A DNA stretch of 64,000 bases from Intestinibacillus sp. Marseille-P6563 (GTDB lineage Bacteria > Bacillota > Clostridia > Oscillospirales > Butyricicoccaceae): NCBI RefSeq assembly GCF_900604335.1, contig NZ_UWOD01000001.1, positions 248,001 through 312,000 of the forward strand. Direction: 5' to 3'. Of this stretch, positions 51,784 to 61,234 are shown in pieces. How positions within the stretch are numbered: the stretch's first letter is position 1; each line of letters opens with the position of its first letter. Position numbers and translations under genes: made by a program. The notes below the pieces were generated by a model. That model saw only the letters and a program-made list of their open reading frames with translations, had not been told where the DNA came from and did no database searches.

Positions 51784-51932
51784 ACGGCAAGGTCTTTTTC
51801 CATGTCCCGCAGACTTTTCTGCATTTCTGGCAGTCTTTTCCGAAAACCTCGGAAAAATCCACGGAGAATTTAGAATAAATCACCGCAAGCGGTCAAAAAT
51901 ACAGGTAACCTGGAATCGAAAGGAGTCTGTAT

Positions 51933-52892
51933 ATGAAACCGCGTTCTTCTAATTTGCGCATTCGGTTGGCAGGCTTATGCCTTGTCGCCATGTTCGCCAC
52001 CTTTCTCCCCGCGGCGGCTGCTTTTTGGGATACCGCCGTTCCAACCGCCGATGTGGCGTCCAACCGCGCACCGTCCGCACAAGCGGTCGAAGGCCAAACC
52101 TTTACCGGTGTAATGATCGAGCTGCCATTGACAGCTACTGACCCGGATGGGGATTCGGTCCTGTTAAAGCTGGTGGATCTGCCGCGTTTGGGCACCGCCT
52201 CGATCAATGGGGATAAACTACAATATACACCGCAGGAAGGCAAGACCGGTACCGATAAATTCACCTATCTAGCCATGGACACCTTTGGCAATCAATCAGA
52301 ACCGGCGGAAATCAAAATCAAGATCACCAAAAACAAAGCCAAACTGACCTATTCCGATATGGGGCAAAGTGCTGCGCATTATGCCGCTCTGCAACTGGCC
52401 GAAGCCGGGGTAATGACTGGTGAACAGATCGGCGCCTCGTACTTCTTCCATCCCAACGAAACGGTCACTCGCAGCGAATTTATCGCCATGGTTTCGGCTC
52501 TAGCCGGACTAGATTTGGAAGAAACCGCACAGACCGACTTTGCTGATGACGGCGGCCTGTCCGATTGGGTCAAGCCCTACATCAGTGCAGCCGCAGCCAA
52601 TGGGCTGGTCAGTGGATATCAGACCGCATCGGGAGCCTGTGAAATCCGCGGTCAGAACCCCATCACTTTGGCAGAAGCCAGTGTGCTGTTGAGCAATCTG
52701 CTGGGGGATGATTACGCGGTACAAACGGCATCCATTGACGCCAGCTATGCGCCCGCTTGGGCGCAAAATGCGTGTGCCGTGTTGACAGCTGCCGATGTCC
52801 TGCCCGACGGCACCACAGCCGCGGACAGCCGGGAACCGATCACCCGCGAAGATGCTTGCGAACTCTTATACCGCACCATGGAAAAACTATAA
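51933..52892 (+). CDS. Secreted protein with cadherin-like and S-layer homology domains
   Basis: 319 residues. A Sec signal peptide (about 1-30, RLAGLCLVAMFATFLPAAAA) is followed by a bacterial Ig/cadherin-like repeat (residues about 40-130: LTATDPDGDSVLLKL, DKFTYLAMDTFGNQS). Two or three S-layer homology repeats follow (GASYFFHPNETVTRSEFIAM; NPITLAEASVLLSNL; EPITREDACELLYRTM), which bind pyruvylated wall polysaccharide. It is probably a surface-anchored protein. AAAGGAG precedes the ATG. Confidence 0.85.
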   Translation: MKPRSSNLRIRLAGLCLVAMFATFLPAAAAFWDTAVPTADVASNRAPSAQAVEGQTFTGVMIELPLTATDPDGDSVLLKLVDLPRLGTASINGDKLQYTPQEGKTGTDKFTYLAMDTFGNQSEPAEIKIKITKNKAKLTYSDMGQSAAHYAALQLAEAGVMTGEQIGASYFFHPNETVTRSEFIAMVSALAGLDLEETAQTDFADDGGLSDWVKPYISAAAANGLVSGYQTASGACEIRGQNPITLAEASVLLSNLLGDDYAVQTASIDASYAPAWAQNACAVLTAADVLPDGTTAADSREPITREDACELLYRTMEKL

Positions 52893-52898
52893 TTTACA

Positions 52899-52928
52899 AA
52901 ACAGCCGCCTAAAAGGCGGCTGTTTGCT
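52899..52928. terminator. Bidirectional terminator between S-layer protein gene and rqcH
   Basis: An 11-bp perfect stem (52899-52909 with 52915-52925) lies between convergent stop codons, flanked by A/T-rich runs. Confidence 0.85.
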
Positions 52929-54701
52929 TTATCGCACCCGCAGGCTTTCAATCTTGGCCTCATCGGGGGTCACATAAGCGGTCTGATATACATGATAAAT
53001 GACAAACCCAGGCTTTGCGCCATTGGGCTTTTTCAGGTTGCGCACCTCGGTATAATCGACCGGGACCAGCGACGAATGCTTGGCCTTGGAATGATAGGCC
53101 GCAATCATGGCCGCTTCGGTCAAGGCGGTATCGGTCGGCTGCCGGCCGTCCACGACTAGAATCACATGCGAACCATGGATTTTCTGGGTATGGAACCAGA
53201 TATCGCTCTTGTAGGCGGTTTTCATGCTGAGCAGATCGTTTTGCAGGTTGTTCTTCCCCGCCCAAACCGAAAAACCATCGCTCGTCCGGTACTCAAACGG
53301 CACCGATGCCGCCGGTTTCTGCTGCCGTTTATTTTTGGTCTGTTTATGACTAAGCACACCGGTCTGCACCAGTTCCTCACGCAGCTGCGCCAAATCACGC
53401 TCATTCTCCGCTTCGTCAATCGATTGCAGTACGCTTTCCAGATAAGACAGTTCAGCTTCGCCTTCGGCGATCTGTGCGGTCAGCATCTCCTCGGCCGTCT
53501 TGGCCTTGTTGTAAAGCTTGAAATACTTCTGGGCGTTCTGCTGCGGGGTCAGGCGAATGTCCAGGTCAATCTCAATCTCCGGGCAGGTTTCGTCAAAATA
53601 ATCGATGACTTTGGCGCGGGTCATGCCCTTTTCCAGCTGATAAAAATTCGCGGCAATCAGTTCGCCCATGCGTTTGTATTCGTCGCGGTTTTTGGTCTGT
53701 TCCAGTTCCTCCCTCTGGGCGCCAAGCTTGCGCGCCAGACGGTCGCGGGCTGCCGTCACCGTGCGGATCATGTCCATCGCGCGGCGGCGCATGCGTTCGG
53801 CCTGCCCTTTCTTTTCATAGAAGGCAGCCAGCAAAGCCGAAAAACTGTCCATTTCGGTCAGTTCCATCAGGCCTTCATACTGCCGGATGGGCAGGAACGA
53901 AAAGTCCTGTACCGCATGGTCCTCCCGCCGGGTGAGCAGCATGGGGTGAAATATCCCCGCCTGTACGCCCTGCACGAACTCGTCAAAGGCCTCGGCCAGC
54001 CGCTTGCGCTCGTCCGGTGTCAGACTGCCGGCGGGCCGTCCGGTCTCCCCTACGGCGCGGTAAGCTAGTTCACGACACAGCAGCGGCGACATGCCGCACA
54101 GGCTGCCGAGCAGCCATTTGTCCAGCTTCTTTTCTTCGTCGCCCGACAAGCGGGCGACCAGTTCGGCGCCGGTCAGGGTCAAGGGGTCATCCTTGCCCTC
54201 CTGCGCGGGCGGCATCCGGTAAAACAGGCCGGGCAGCACCTGACGCTTGCCCGAAATATCGCCATCCACCCGACGGATGGCGTCGATAATGCGCCCGTCA
54301 TCCCCTTTGAGGATAATGTTCGAATATTTGCCCATCAGCTCGCAGACCAGCTGCCGGCGCACAGGGACCCCCATTTCGTCGGTCGTGTCCAGGTCGATGA
54401 CAGCTACTCGTTCGAGTGCAGGCTGATGGATGGATACAATCTTTGCGCCCTGCACATATTTGCGCATGAGCATACAAAACATCGGCGGCGCGGCCGGGTT
54501 TTCCCGGTTGGCATCGATCAGGTGCATCCGCGGAGCCGATGGTTCGGCTGTAATCATCAGCCGCAGCGCGCCGCGCGTGCCGCGGATGGACAATACAATC
54601 TCATCCCGGTCGGGCTGATAGACCTTGTCCACGCGCCCACCGCGGACTTTCTCGTCCAGTTCGGTGACAACGGCGCGCAGACAGACAGCATCAAGCGGCA
54701 T
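52929..54701 (-). CDS. rqcH: Ribosome-associated quality control factor RqcH (NFACT family)
   Basis: 590 residues. NFACT-N (1-about 215, LDAVCLRAVVTELDEKVRGG, DKVYQPDRDEIVLSIRG), a helical coiled-coil middle (about 280-440) and NFACT-R (SDIWFHTQKIHGSHVIL). RqcH binds 50S-peptidyl-tRNA complexes and adds C-terminal alanine tails to stalled chains; older annotations call it fibronectin-binding protein. The DR motif region (about 97) is present as PPMFCMLMRKY. It is intact. Confidence 0.93.
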   Translation of the reverse strand: MPLDAVCLRAVVTELDEKVRGGRVDKVYQPDRDEIVLSIRGTRGALRLMITAEPSAPRMHLIDANRENPAAPPMFCMLMRKYVQGAKIVSIHQPALERVAVIDLDTTDEMGVPVRRQLVCELMGKYSNIILKGDDGRIIDAIRRVDGDISGKRQVLPGLFYRMPPAQEGKDDPLTLTGAELVARLSGDEEKKLDKWLLGSLCGMSPLLCRELAYRAVGETGRPAGSLTPDERKRLAEAFDEFVQGVQAGIFHPMLLTRREDHAVQDFSFLPIRQYEGLMELTEMDSFSALLAAFYEKKGQAERMRRRAMDMIRTVTAARDRLARKLGAQREELEQTKNRDEYKRMGELIAANFYQLEKGMTRAKVIDYFDETCPEIEIDLDIRLTPQQNAQKYFKLYNKAKTAEEMLTAQIAEGEAELSYLESVLQSIDEAENERDLAQLREELVQTGVLSHKQTKNKRQQKPAASVPFEYRTSDGFSVWAGKNNLQNDLLSMKTAYKSDIWFHTQKIHGSHVILVVDGRQPTDTALTEAAMIAAYHSKAKHSSLVPVDYTEVRNLKKPNGAKPGFVIYHVYQTAYVTPDEAKIESLRVR

Positions 54702-54716
54702 GGTATACTTCCTCCA

Positions 54717-55490
54717 TTAGATAAATTGAATGCAGTCGCAATGGGTCTGGCTGCAAACCGCCTCGCCCCCTGCAAACTGTGCCACACGCGCGGCAAACAC
54801 CGGTACGACCGGATTTTCGGTCGGAAAATGCCCGGCATCCACCAGCGTCAGGCCAAGTGCCTGTGCCCGCTGCATGATGTCATACGAGCAGTCACCGATG
54901 ACGAACGCATCCGCGCCCTTGGCCAGGGCGCTGTCCATCATCTTGCCGCAGGCGCCGCCGCCCACCGCGACCCGGCGCACCGGGTTTTTGCCAGGGGTAA
55001 AACGCACGCCGCCAGCGTGCAGCTTTTCTTTGACATAGGCAGCAAATGCGTGGGGCTCCATCGGAGCATCCAAGTCCCCTACCCGGCCGAGCATTTTATT
55101 TTCGCCGGCTTCCATGTTGATGACCTGAGTCAAGCCCAGCGCTGCCGCCAGCGCATCATTCACGCCGCCCTGTGCACAGTCGGCATTGGTGTGCATGCAG
55201 ATGACCGAGATATCGTTCCGAATGGCCAGACGCAGCGTGCGGCCGGTCGCATCGTCGGCAGTCACGGTGTGCACCGATGTGAAAATCAGCGGATGATGAG
55301 CGACAATGAGCTGCGCGCCCACGTTGATCGCTTCCTGCACCACGCCTTCGGTCACATCGAGTGCACAAAGCACCTTCTGGACCGTCTGGCTGCGGTCGCC
55401 GGTCATCAAACCGATATTATCCCAACTTTCGGCCAGATCACGGGGCGCAAAGGCCTCCAGATCGGCTAAGATCTCTCCAACGGTGGTCAT
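54717..55490 (-). CDS. Nif3-like dinuclear metal centre protein (YqfO family)
   Basis: 257 residues. Metal ligands are in LIVAHHPLIFTS and ICMHTNADCAQGG, with a C-terminal GDCSYDIMQRAQALG and DAGHFPTE. This is the short Nif3/YbgI form without the central PII-like insert. The molecular function is unsettled (GTP cyclohydrolase-like fold). It overlaps trmK by four bases; the trmK-nif3 pair is conserved in Firmicutes. Confidence 0.92.
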   Translation of the reverse strand: MTTVGEILADLEAFAPRDLAESWDNIGLMTGDRSQTVQKVLCALDVTEGVVQEAINVGAQLIVAHHPLIFTSVHTVTADDATGRTLRLAIRNDISVICMHTNADCAQGGVNDALAAALGLTQVINMEAGENKMLGRVGDLDAPMEPHAFAAYVKEKLHAGGVRFTPGKNPVRRVAVGGGACGKMMDSALAKGADAFVIGDCSYDIMQRAQALGLTLVDAGHFPTENPVVPVFAARVAQFAGGEAVCSQTHCDCIQFI

Positions 55491-56182
55491 GATAGTCCCT
55501 CCAGTTCTTGCTCTAAGGTTTGTACGGTCTGTTCCTGGATGCGCAGCCGGACCGCATCGGCTTCCTTAGCGCACCGCAACCCCTCCAGCGCGCGTCTTTC
55601 CCGCGTCAGCAGATGGGTCAAATAGTCTTTGGCTCCTACCGCCTGCAGCAAAGCCGGCGACAGGCAACACGCATCCAGCGGCACATCCTGCGCTTCTGCC
55701 CCGCCGCGCACGGTCAACACTACATAGCGCCGATGGTCTTCCCGGCAAAGGGTTTCCCGCTCGATTGCGTAGCCGCCCCGATACAGCGCCTGTCGTAGTT
55801 CGGCGATCATGGTCATGGGCTGCAACAAAAGCGTATGCTGCCCCTGTGCCGTCCAAGGCGCGTCGTGCAGGATGCCGGCAATGGTCTCGCCGCCCATTCC
55901 TGCAATCGAAATGGTGTCGCATTCGTCGGGTGTCACGCGCTCAAGCCCAGCGCCCAGCCGCAGCGCAATCTGCTCCAAATAGCCATGCCGCGCGGCATTT
56001 TCCTTGGCGCGCGCCAGCGGGCCTTCTCGGATGTCCGACGCAACCGCCTGCCGGATGCGGCCCTGCTGCAGCAGCCAGATGGGCAGATGGGCATGGTCGG
56101 TACCGATATCTGCCAGACGGGCATCTTGCGTCACCTGATCGGCAATGGCTTGCAGCCGGGGTGTTAAACGGATGGATTCCAA
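55487..56182 (-). CDS. trmK: tRNA (adenine22-N1)-methyltransferase TrmK
   Basis: 231 residues. Rossmann SAM site LADIGTDHAHLPIWLLQ, catalytic-region SIAGMGGETIAGIL and LLQPM; a C-terminal helical coiled coil (ALEGLRCAKEADAVRLRIQE). It makes m1A22 in tRNAs of Gram-positive bacteria. The N terminus LTPRLQAIADQV is typical. It is translationally coupled with the Nif3-like gene. Confidence 0.93.
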   Translation of the reverse strand: MESIRLTPRLQAIADQVTQDARLADIGTDHAHLPIWLLQQGRIRQAVASDIREGPLARAKENAARHGYLEQIALRLGAGLERVTPDECDTISIAGMGGETIAGILHDAPWTAQGQHTLLLQPMTMIAELRQALYRGGYAIERETLCREDHRRYVVLTVRGGAEAQDVPLDACCLSPALLQAVGAKDYLTHLLTRERRALEGLRCAKEADAVRLRIQEQTVQTLEQELEGLS

Positions 56183-56251
56183 TTTGGTCCTCCTTTGTGC
56201 GTTGCAGAAAAACAGAGGCCGGCGCCAATCGCCGGCCTCTGCGCGTACTTC

Positions 56252-56455
56252 TTACTTGTCTGCCAGGAAAGCATTGAGCTTGTCAATGAGAACTTCCGGC
56301 TCCAGGCCGTGCACCATGCAGGCCTCTTCAATGGATTCACCCTGCGAGGACGGGCAGCCCAGGCAGTGCATACCCATTTCCAGGAAAAACTTTGCAGTAC
56401 CCATATCCATTGCGAGCACTTCGCCAATGGTCGTCTTTTTTGTAATCGTCGCCAT
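56252..56455 (-). CDS. DUF1858 redox-disulfide domain protein
   Basis: 67 residues with the pattern TIGEVLAMDMGTAKFFLEMG and HCLGCPSSQGESIEEAC, the CxxC disulfide motif of the hybrid-cluster-protein-associated DUF1858 family. Role probably redox or Fe-S/NO related; not proven. GGAGG precedes the ATG; a longer frame upstream is spurious. It appears monocistronic, since a terminator hairpin for its neighbour lies 100 bases away. Confidence 0.85.
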   Translation of the reverse strand: MATITKKTTIGEVLAMDMGTAKFFLEMGMHCLGCPSSQGESIEEACMVHGLEPEVLIDKLNAFLADK

Positions 56456-56559
56456 GTGAAAAAACCTCCGTTTATTTGCAATTGAAACTACAAGTATTAT
56501 ACTGCCTTTTTCGCCCGATTTCAATACAGATTCTATGTTTTTCCGGGATTTTTGCAAAG

Positions 56560-56588
56560 TAAAAAGCCCCGGTTTTCCGGGGCTTTTG
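56560..56588 (-). terminator. Terminator after the zinc-ribbon gene
   Basis: An 11-bp GC-rich stem with A and T flanks lies just beyond the stop codon of the zinc-ribbon gene on the minus strand. Confidence 0.8.
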
Positions 56589-56593
56589 GGTTA

Positions 56594-56875
56594 TCAGTCC
56601 TGCGACGCCTTCATCTTTGCGAAGCACTCGCTGCAATAAACCGGGCGGTCAGACTTGGGCTCAAACGGCACTCTTGCCTCTCCACCACAAGCAGCGCAGG
56701 TAGCGGTAAAGTATTCGCGGGGACCACGAGCTGCATTCTTCCGCGCATCACGGCACGCCTTGCAGCGCTGGGGCTCATTCTGGAAGCCGCGCTCTGCATA
56801 AAACTCCTGCTCGCCGGCGGTAAATACGAACTCATTGCCGCATTCCTTACATACTAACGTCTTGTCCTGGTACAT
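56594..56875 (-). CDS. Zinc-ribbon protein (probable zinc-binding domain)
   Basis: 93 residues with two CxxC pairs making one zinc site each: LVCKECGNEFVFTAGEQEFY...RCKACRDARK and ATCAACGGEARVPF...VYCSECFAKM. This is the zf-trcl plus CxxC type common in Clostridia and Chloroflexi; function unknown, perhaps RNA or ribosome associated. AGAGGT-type ribosome site. Flanked by the SigH-like gene and the DUF1858 gene. Confidence 0.85.
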   Translation of the reverse strand: MYQDKTLVCKECGNEFVFTAGEQEFYAERGFQNEPQRCKACRDARKNAARGPREYFTATCAACGGEARVPFEPKSDRPVYCSECFAKMKASQD

Positions 56876-56962
56876 TCTTTTTACCTCTCTTTGATACCTT
56901 GGTTCCCTTCTAGGAACGCTTGTGAAATTTATGCGGACAGGGCATATGCCCTGATGCCACCA

Positions 56963-57538
56963 TTAAAAATTGACAGAGGCCGATTTGCGTCTGATCCGCT
57001 GGATGGCGTTATCCACTGATTTTTGGGGCCTATGTACCCGCTGGGCGATTTCCTCATAGGAAAGGCCATCCAAATACAGCAACAACACCTGTCGTTCGAA
57101 CGCGGAGAGAAGAGATTGCAGGCGATGCAAACGATCGGCCTGTTCTTCCATGCCAATCACCAACGCTTCGGGATCGGAAACTGCCGATGTCCTGGGGTGG
57201 GATTCCGCATTGTCTTCAAACAGAGGCTTTTCAAGCGGCAGGGAGGTATTCAACGGTTCATGCTTGTGCGCATGCGCTGCGCGCACGGCCGAAACGATGC
57301 GCCGGTCGATGCACGTGCGAGCATAGGCTTCAAACGGCACGCCCCGCGTTTCATCAAACGAGAGCACAGCACGCCAAAGCCCCAGCATCCCCTCCTGAAT
57401 GAGGTCTTCCCCTTCGGCGCTCGCGATAAAATACGGACGCACGCAGGTCTTGACCAGTTTGGAATAGCGGCCAACCAACTCTTCCACCGCCTCACTGTTG
57501 CCAGCCTTGGCGGCTTTACACAATTCAGTTTCGTTCAT
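56963..57538 (-). CDS. RNA polymerase sigma factor, SigH/Spo0H-like
   Basis: 191 residues from MNETEL. Region 2 (VEELVGRYSKLVKTCVRPY, DLIQEGMLGLWRAVLSFD, FEAYARTCIDRRIVSAVR) and region 4 (LLSAFERQVLLLYLDGLSYEEIAQRVHR) are clear. It resembles the Spo0H subfamily, the early sporulation and competence sigma factor. The start is uncertain: MGLEIG (57559) and MTNGTE (57580) are also possible, but the promoter places the transcript start near 57584, which makes the far upstream starts improbable. Confidence 0.82.
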   Translation of the reverse strand: MNETELCKAAKAGNSEAVEELVGRYSKLVKTCVRPYFIASAEGEDLIQEGMLGLWRAVLSFDETRGVPFEAYARTCIDRRIVSAVRAAHAHKHEPLNTSLPLEKPLFEDNAESHPRTSAVSDPEALVIGMEEQADRLHRLQSLLSAFERQVLLLYLDGLSYEEIAQRVHRPQKSVDNAIQRIRRKSASVNF

Positions 57539-57590
57539 TTTGCCGATTTCCAATCCCATTCGCTCGGTTCCATTTGTCATATTTTCTATA

Positions 57591-57619
57591 ATTATATTAT
57601 GCTTTCCGCATACTGTCAA
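57591..57619 (-). promoter_or_regulatory. Consensus promoter of the SigH-like gene
   Basis: On the minus strand a perfect TTGACA (57614-57619), 17 bases and a perfect TATAAT (57591-57596), giving a start near 57584. Confidence 0.85.
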
Positions 57620-57688
57620 TACATCCCTGTGTTAATCGTAAATATTGCGGTATAACACGCCGCTTTCTTTGTGCACTTTCGATAAAAA

Positions 57689-59536
57689 TTACTCAACTGT
57701 GACCGATTTTGCCAGGTTTCGCGGCTTATCCACATCGCACGAACGCTCCACCGCGATATAATAGGCCAACAGCTGCAGCGGCACAATCGACAGCGACGGG
57801 GTGAACATATGCGGAATCTTCGGCAGACGCACCACATAGCTGCAATACGACGTATCTCCCTCAAAGTCCTCGCTGGCAACCAGCACCACCTCGGCGCCGC
57901 GGGATGTCACTTCGCGGATGTTGGAGATGGTCTTTTCATACAGCTCGGGCTGGGTGGCCATGGCAACGACCAGGGTGCCTTCCTCGATCAGAGAGATGGT
58001 ACCGTGCTTGAGTTCACCGGCTGCATAGGCTTCGCTATGAATGTACGACAGCTCCTTGAGTTTGAGCGACGCTTCCATCGCCGCCGCATAGTCCAGGCCG
58101 CGTCCCAGGAAAAAGATGCTGGCACGGTTTGCATACCGGGTCGCAATGTACTGCATCTGTTCCTTGGTCTTAAGCACCTGCTCGATCTGATCCGGAATGT
58201 GATACAAAGCATCGCACAAGGTCTTTTCCTGCTCTGCGGTCAGCTTGCCGCGCACGCTGGCCAGCTTGATGGCAAACAGGTACAGCGCGCCGAGCTGCGC
58301 CGAATACGCCTTTGTGGTGGCTACCGCGATTTCCGGGCCAGCCCACAAATACAAAACGCCATCTGCTTCGCGGGCAATGGTCGACGATACGACGTTGACG
58401 ATCGCCACCGTATAGGCACCCGCACGCTTGGCCTGCCGCATAGCAGCCAGGGTATCGGCGGTCTCGCCCGACTGGCTGATGACAATGCACAGATCATCGG
58501 GTTCGATGATGGGGTTCTCATACCGGAACTCGGATGCCACCGATGCGGTGCAGCGCACCCGGCACAGGTTCTCGATCACCGAACGGCCGACCATACCGGC
58601 ATGCAGCGCCGAACCACAGCCAATGATGTGAATGTGCTTGATGTGTGCCAGACGGTCATCGGTCAGGCCTTCATCCTCAAAGACGACCTTACCGTCCTGG
58701 ATGCGCGGATGCAGCGTATTGGCGACCGCACGCGGCTGCTCCATCATTTCCTTCATCATAAAATGCTCATAACCGCCCTTTTCGGCAGCCGACAGATCCC
58801 AGGTAACTTCCTGTACTTTTTTCTCGACCGTATCGCCAAAGGCGTTCATGACCGTGACCTTATCCGGCCGTACGACGGCAACTTCGCCATCATCCAGAAT
58901 GATGTACTTGCGGGTGCGCGAAATGATCGCGGTCACGTCGGATGCAATCAGGTTTTCCCCTTCGCCCAAACCAATGATTAGCGGGTTGTCGCGGCGGGCG
59001 GCTACGATTTCATGCGGATCATCGATGGATACTACACCCAGCGCATACGAACCACGCAGCATGCTCACCGCCTTGAGCACGGTCATGCACAGATCCTCTT
59101 TTTTGCCGGTATGCAGATAGTCAACCAAATGGGCAACCGTTTCGGTATCGGTATCTGACTGGAACACATAGCCGTGTGCTTCCAGGCGCTCGCGCAATTC
59201 CAGATAGTTTTCAATGATGCCGTTGTGGACGACGGCGATCTTGCCGCTCTTGCCGTCCTTGCCGCCCAAATGCGGATGGGAATTCCGGTCGGACGGTTCG
59301 CCATGGGTCGCCCAGCGGGTGTGCCCAATGCCGCAGCAGGCGTGCATGCCGCCACTCTCCCGAATGCGTTCTTCCAAGTTGGAAATGCGGCCGCGGGACT
59401 TGATCACTTCCAGGCCATGCTCGGTAAAGGCTGCGATGCCTGCCGAGTCATAACCACGGTATTCCAAGCTGTACAGACCCTTTAAAAGGATCGGAAGCGC
59501 ATTGTCCTGACCGGTAAAACCAACAATTCCACACAT
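57689..59536 (-). CDS. glmS: Glutamine-fructose-6-phosphate aminotransferase (isomerising)
   Basis: 615 residues. N-terminal glutaminase with the nucleophile Cys2 (MCGIVGFTG) and a C-terminal isomerase of two SIS domains (IHIIGCGSALHAGMV, ISQSGETADTLAAM), ending KSVTVE. It makes glucosamine-6-phosphate, the entry to wall precursors. AGGAGG precedes the ATG. It is controlled by the glmS ribozyme in its leader. Confidence 0.97.
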   Translation of the reverse strand: MCGIVGFTGQDNALPILLKGLYSLEYRGYDSAGIAAFTEHGLEVIKSRGRISNLEERIRESGGMHACCGIGHTRWATHGEPSDRNSHPHLGGKDGKSGKIAVVHNGIIENYLELRERLEAHGYVFQSDTDTETVAHLVDYLHTGKKEDLCMTVLKAVSMLRGSYALGVVSIDDPHEIVAARRDNPLIIGLGEGENLIASDVTAIISRTRKYIILDDGEVAVVRPDKVTVMNAFGDTVEKKVQEVTWDLSAAEKGGYEHFMMKEMMEQPRAVANTLHPRIQDGKVVFEDEGLTDDRLAHIKHIHIIGCGSALHAGMVGRSVIENLCRVRCTASVASEFRYENPIIEPDDLCIVISQSGETADTLAAMRQAKRAGAYTVAIVNVVSSTIAREADGVLYLWAGPEIAVATTKAYSAQLGALYLFAIKLASVRGKLTAEQEKTLCDALYHIPDQIEQVLKTKEQMQYIATRYANRASIFFLGRGLDYAAAMEASLKLKELSYIHSEAYAAGELKHGTISLIEEGTLVVAMATQPELYEKTISNIREVTSRGAEVVLVASEDFEGDTSYCSYVVRLPKIPHMFTPSLSIVPLQLLAYYIAVERSCDVDKPRNLAKSVTVE

Positions 59537-59609
59537 AGTTTTGAGTCCTCCTAAGAATATAAAAACGCGGTAAATTTCTAAAAAAGGGTATAAAAATAGT
59601 GCGTTATGC

Positions 59610-59756
59610 GAACTTCCTTGTTACGGGATCGCTCCCGCTTTTTGAGAAGCCACTGACGACCAACCCACTCTTGGCCGAAGGATCATCCGCCGAATCTTTC
59701 GATAAATCCTTACCTCGTCAACTGCGGCACGGGCGGTGACGCAGTCCTGGCGCTTC
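59610..59756 (-). ncRNA. glmS ribozyme-riboswitch
   Basis: On the minus strand the leader carries the conserved cleavage start AGCGCCAG (59754-59747), the core TTGACGAGG and TTATCGAAAGATTCGGCGG, and an extended P3/P4 domain with a GCGGGAGCGATCCCG hairpin. This matches the glmS ribozyme, which cleaves between A59754 and G59753 when GlcN6P is bound, leading to decay of the glmS mRNA. The 5' boundary is set by the cleavage site; the 3' boundary is approximate. Confidence 0.93.
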
Positions 59757-59851
59757 ATATGCAGTTTTGATTGGGTTCCCACCTCCGATCTAACAAAAAG
59801 ACGAATAGGCGGAACTGCACATTTCTGGCAGCCCCGCCTATGCAAACTACA

Positions 59852-61201
59852 TTATACAATAGACTCGATGGTCTTTGCAACACTTTTTGCCGCGGCATCC
59901 ACTTTTTCCGCGTCCACGCCTTCGACCATGACACGCACCAGCGCCTCGGTGCCCGAAGCACGCACGAGGATACGGCCCTCGCCCAGGCTGTTTTCAGCCT
60001 CTTCAATGGCCTTTGCCACTTCCGGACGCTGCGCAATGGTCTTTTTCTCGCTGTTCGGTACCGGAACATTGAGCATGACCTGCGGCCACGGTACCACTTC
60101 AGCGGCAATCTCCGAGCACTTCTTGCCGCTCTGCTTGAGGATATTCATAAACTGGATCGCGGTCAGCTGACCGTCACCCGTGGAAGCATATTCCAGGAAA
60201 ATGACATGGCCCGACTGCTCGCCGCCCAGGATATAGCCCTTGTTGAGCATCATCTCGAGCACATACCGGTCGCCGACATTGGCGCACTCGATCTTAACGC
60301 CCATCTTCTTGGCATACGCATGCAGGCCCATGTTGGACAGCACGGTCGCTACAAAAGCGCCGCCGCGCAGCTTGCCCTGCTGCTTCATGCGCACGGCACA
60401 CACGGCCATGATGCGGTCGCCGTCGAGCACTTCGCCGGTCTCATCAACAACCAAGCAGCGGTCGGCATCGCCGTCAAAGGCCACACCCAGGTCAAAATCG
60501 CCCTTGCGCACGCGCTCCTGCAGGTTTTCCAGATGGGTCGAGCCGCAGCCGTCGTTGATGTTAATGCCGTCCGGCTCGTAGAAACGGTAATCGGCCTTGC
60601 ATTCGAGCAGACGCATCAGACGGGTGATGGTCGTCGACGATGCGCCGTTGGCGCAGTCGACTGCAACACGCAGGCCGGACAGGTCGCCGTCCACTGTTTC
60701 GGCCAGGTGATCGGTATATTCCACGATCGGGTCGATCGCGCTCTTGAGCACACGGCCCAGCGCCGCATGGCTGGCCTTGGGCACACGGTCAAAGTCATCG
60801 ATGTACTCCTCGATGCGTTCCTCCAGTTCGTCCGACAGCTTATAGCCGCTGCCAGCGAAGATCTTGATGCCGTTGTACTCATAGGAGTTGTGGCTCGCCG
60901 AAATGACGATGCCGGCATCGGCCTTGTGCTTGATGGTTAAGTACGCAATCGCCGGGGTCGGAATGACGCCAAGCGGTTCCACGTCCGCACCGACCGAGCA
61001 GATGCCCGCGATCAGGGCGTTTTCCAACATGTCCGACGAGATACGGGTATCCTTACCGATGAGCAGCTTGGCCTTGCCGCCTTGCTCACGTTCCTGGGTC
61101 AAAATATAAGCAGCCGCTGCACCGATCTTGAATGCCAGCATAGCATCCAGTTCCACATTCGCCACACCGCGAACGCCGTCTGTTCCAAAATATTTTCCCA
61201 A
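59852..61201 (-). CDS. glmM: Phosphoglucosamine mutase
   Basis: 449 residues. Phosphoserine loop VISASHNSYEYNGIKIF, the metal loop FDGDADRCLV, sugar loop GGEQSGHVIF and phosphate loop ILVRASGTEALVRVM. It converts GlcN6P to GlcN1P, the next step after GlmS. I favour a TTG start (61201), because it gives the family N terminus GKYFGTDGVRG with AGGTG six bases upstream; a GTG three codons earlier is the alternative. Confidence 0.95.
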   Translation of the reverse strand: MGKYFGTDGVRGVANVELDAMLAFKIGAAAAYILTQEREQGGKAKLLIGKDTRISSDMLENALIAGICSVGADVEPLGVIPTPAIAYLTIKHKADAGIVISASHNSYEYNGIKIFAGSGYKLSDELEERIEEYIDDFDRVPKASHAALGRVLKSAIDPIVEYTDHLAETVDGDLSGLRVAVDCANGASSTTITRLMRLLECKADYRFYEPDGININDGCGSTHLENLQERVRKGDFDLGVAFDGDADRCLVVDETGEVLDGDRIMAVCAVRMKQQGKLRGGAFVATVLSNMGLHAYAKKMGVKIECANVGDRYVLEMMLNKGYILGGEQSGHVIFLEYASTGDGQLTAIQFMNILKQSGKKCSEIAAEVVPWPQVMLNVPVPNSEKKTIAQRPEVAKAIEEAENSLGEGRILVRASGTEALVRVMVEGVDAEKVDAAAKSVAKTIESIV

Positions 61202-61234
61202 AATTAACACCTGACCTTATTCATTTTTGTTGAC

